Source of the DNA: Pseudomonadota bacterium | GTDB taxonomy: Bacteria; Pseudomonadota; Gammaproteobacteria; Burkholderiales; Thiobacillaceae | NCBI GenBank assembly: GCA_021821425.1 | Contig: JAKACL010000042.1 | Location: 1-14,224 of the forward strand | DNA: 14,224 bases | Direction of reading: 5' to 3' | In this document: piece after piece, positions 14,097 through 14,224 of the stretch | How the letters are laid out: each line of letters starts with the position of its first letter | How positions within the stretch are numbered: the first letter of the stretch is position 1 | Program-made: the position numbers and the translations under genes | Notes under the pieces: generated by a model | Told to the model about the DNA's origin: nothing | The model's database searches: none | What the model saw: the letters and a program-made list of their open reading frames with translations, nothing else

Positions 14097-14224
14097 ATGC
14101 GCTGCTCCAGAAGACGGATCTCCTCGATCAGGAGCGTCATCGAACCCCGGATCAATTCGGGGATGGCGCTGCGGGGATCGGCGAGTAGCCGGGCCATCGC
14201 TTCGCCGCCTGTGCGGGAACCTTG
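14097..14224 (-). pseudogene. IS110-family transposase fragment, cut by the IS3 element
   Basis: Reading right to left from the window edge gives QGSRTGGEAMARLLADPRSA, then IPELIRGSMTLLIEEIRLLEQRI, and runs straight into the IS3 right end. The helical DPRSAIPELIR...LLIEEIRLLE segment resembles the middle of IS110/IS1111-type transposases, between the DEDD catalytic half and the C-terminal serine region. The N-terminal part would lie beyond the window and the C-terminal part is missing. No continuation is visible on the other side of the IS3 element (12769-12861), so this is more than a simple insertion. Family call is from memory of the pattern. Confidence 0.6.

Noticed and set aside
12899..14188. 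A single 429-codon fused IS3 transposase
   Set aside because: The frame exists only because of an extra G in orfA; it scrambles the leucine zipper, leaves the second Asp and the Glu of the catalytic triad out of frame, and runs past the true orfB end into the terminal repeat.
1..14224. tRNA, rRNA, CRISPR array, riboswitch or attachment site
   Set aside because: No cloverleaf, repeat-spacer array, riboswitch-like leader or tRNA-end repeat was recognisable on either strand.

Overview
The window is GC-rich proteobacterial DNA with three parts: the edge of a conjugative transfer module, a compact and probably biosynthetic operon with its own regulator, and decayed insertion sequences. The gene set (TrbB/TrbC/TraG, a CopG-type protein, an EexN-type lipoprotein, a LysR regulator, IS3 and IS110 elements) suggests an integrative conjugative element or plasmid of the Tn4371 type in a beta- or gammaproteobacterium. 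The species cannot be named from the sequence.

Positions 1-5088, all minus strand, read in transcription order: LysR regulator, EexN-like lipoprotein, TraG/VirD4 coupling protein, CopG/ribbon-helix-helix protein, TrbB ATPase and the start of TrbC pilin. The last four are chained by ATGA start/stop overlaps. traG carries a one-base deletion near 2263 that splits it into two frames, so as given the coupling protein would be cut short. The region upstream of traG (3608-3895) holds several short inverted repeats.

Positions 5268-11425, all minus strand, form one tightly packed operon. In transcription order it encodes a YggS/PLPBP pyridoxal-phosphate homeostasis protein, possibly a 31-residue peptide, an AurF-like diiron N-oxygenase with all seven metal ligands, a flavin/[2Fe-2S] reductase coupled to it by an ATGA overlap, a class I glutamine amidotransferase-like protein, a PdxY/PdxK-like pyridoxal kinase, an unrecognised 79-residue protein and a class III aminotransferase. 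Divergent from it is a MocR-type regulator (11473-12768) resembling PtsJ, a family member known to control pyridoxal kinase. Two overlapping promoters and a perfect 14-bp palindrome lie between them. Three of these proteins handle or sense vitamin B6 and sit with an N-oxygenase, an aminotransferase and an amidotransferase. My main inference is that the operon makes a small N-oxygenated amine (hydroxylamine, oxime, nitro or similar) that reacts with or depletes PLP, and that the B6 genes supply cofactor or protect the producer. I do not recognise the cluster as a named pathway. It has no NRPS, PKS or exporter.

Positions 12862-14096 are an IS3-family element with 26-bp terminal inverted repeats. 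Its two transposase genes carry at least two, perhaps three, single-base indels. It abuts a truncated IS110-family transposase fragment (14097-14224) without a target-site duplication, which points to rearrangement at this edge.
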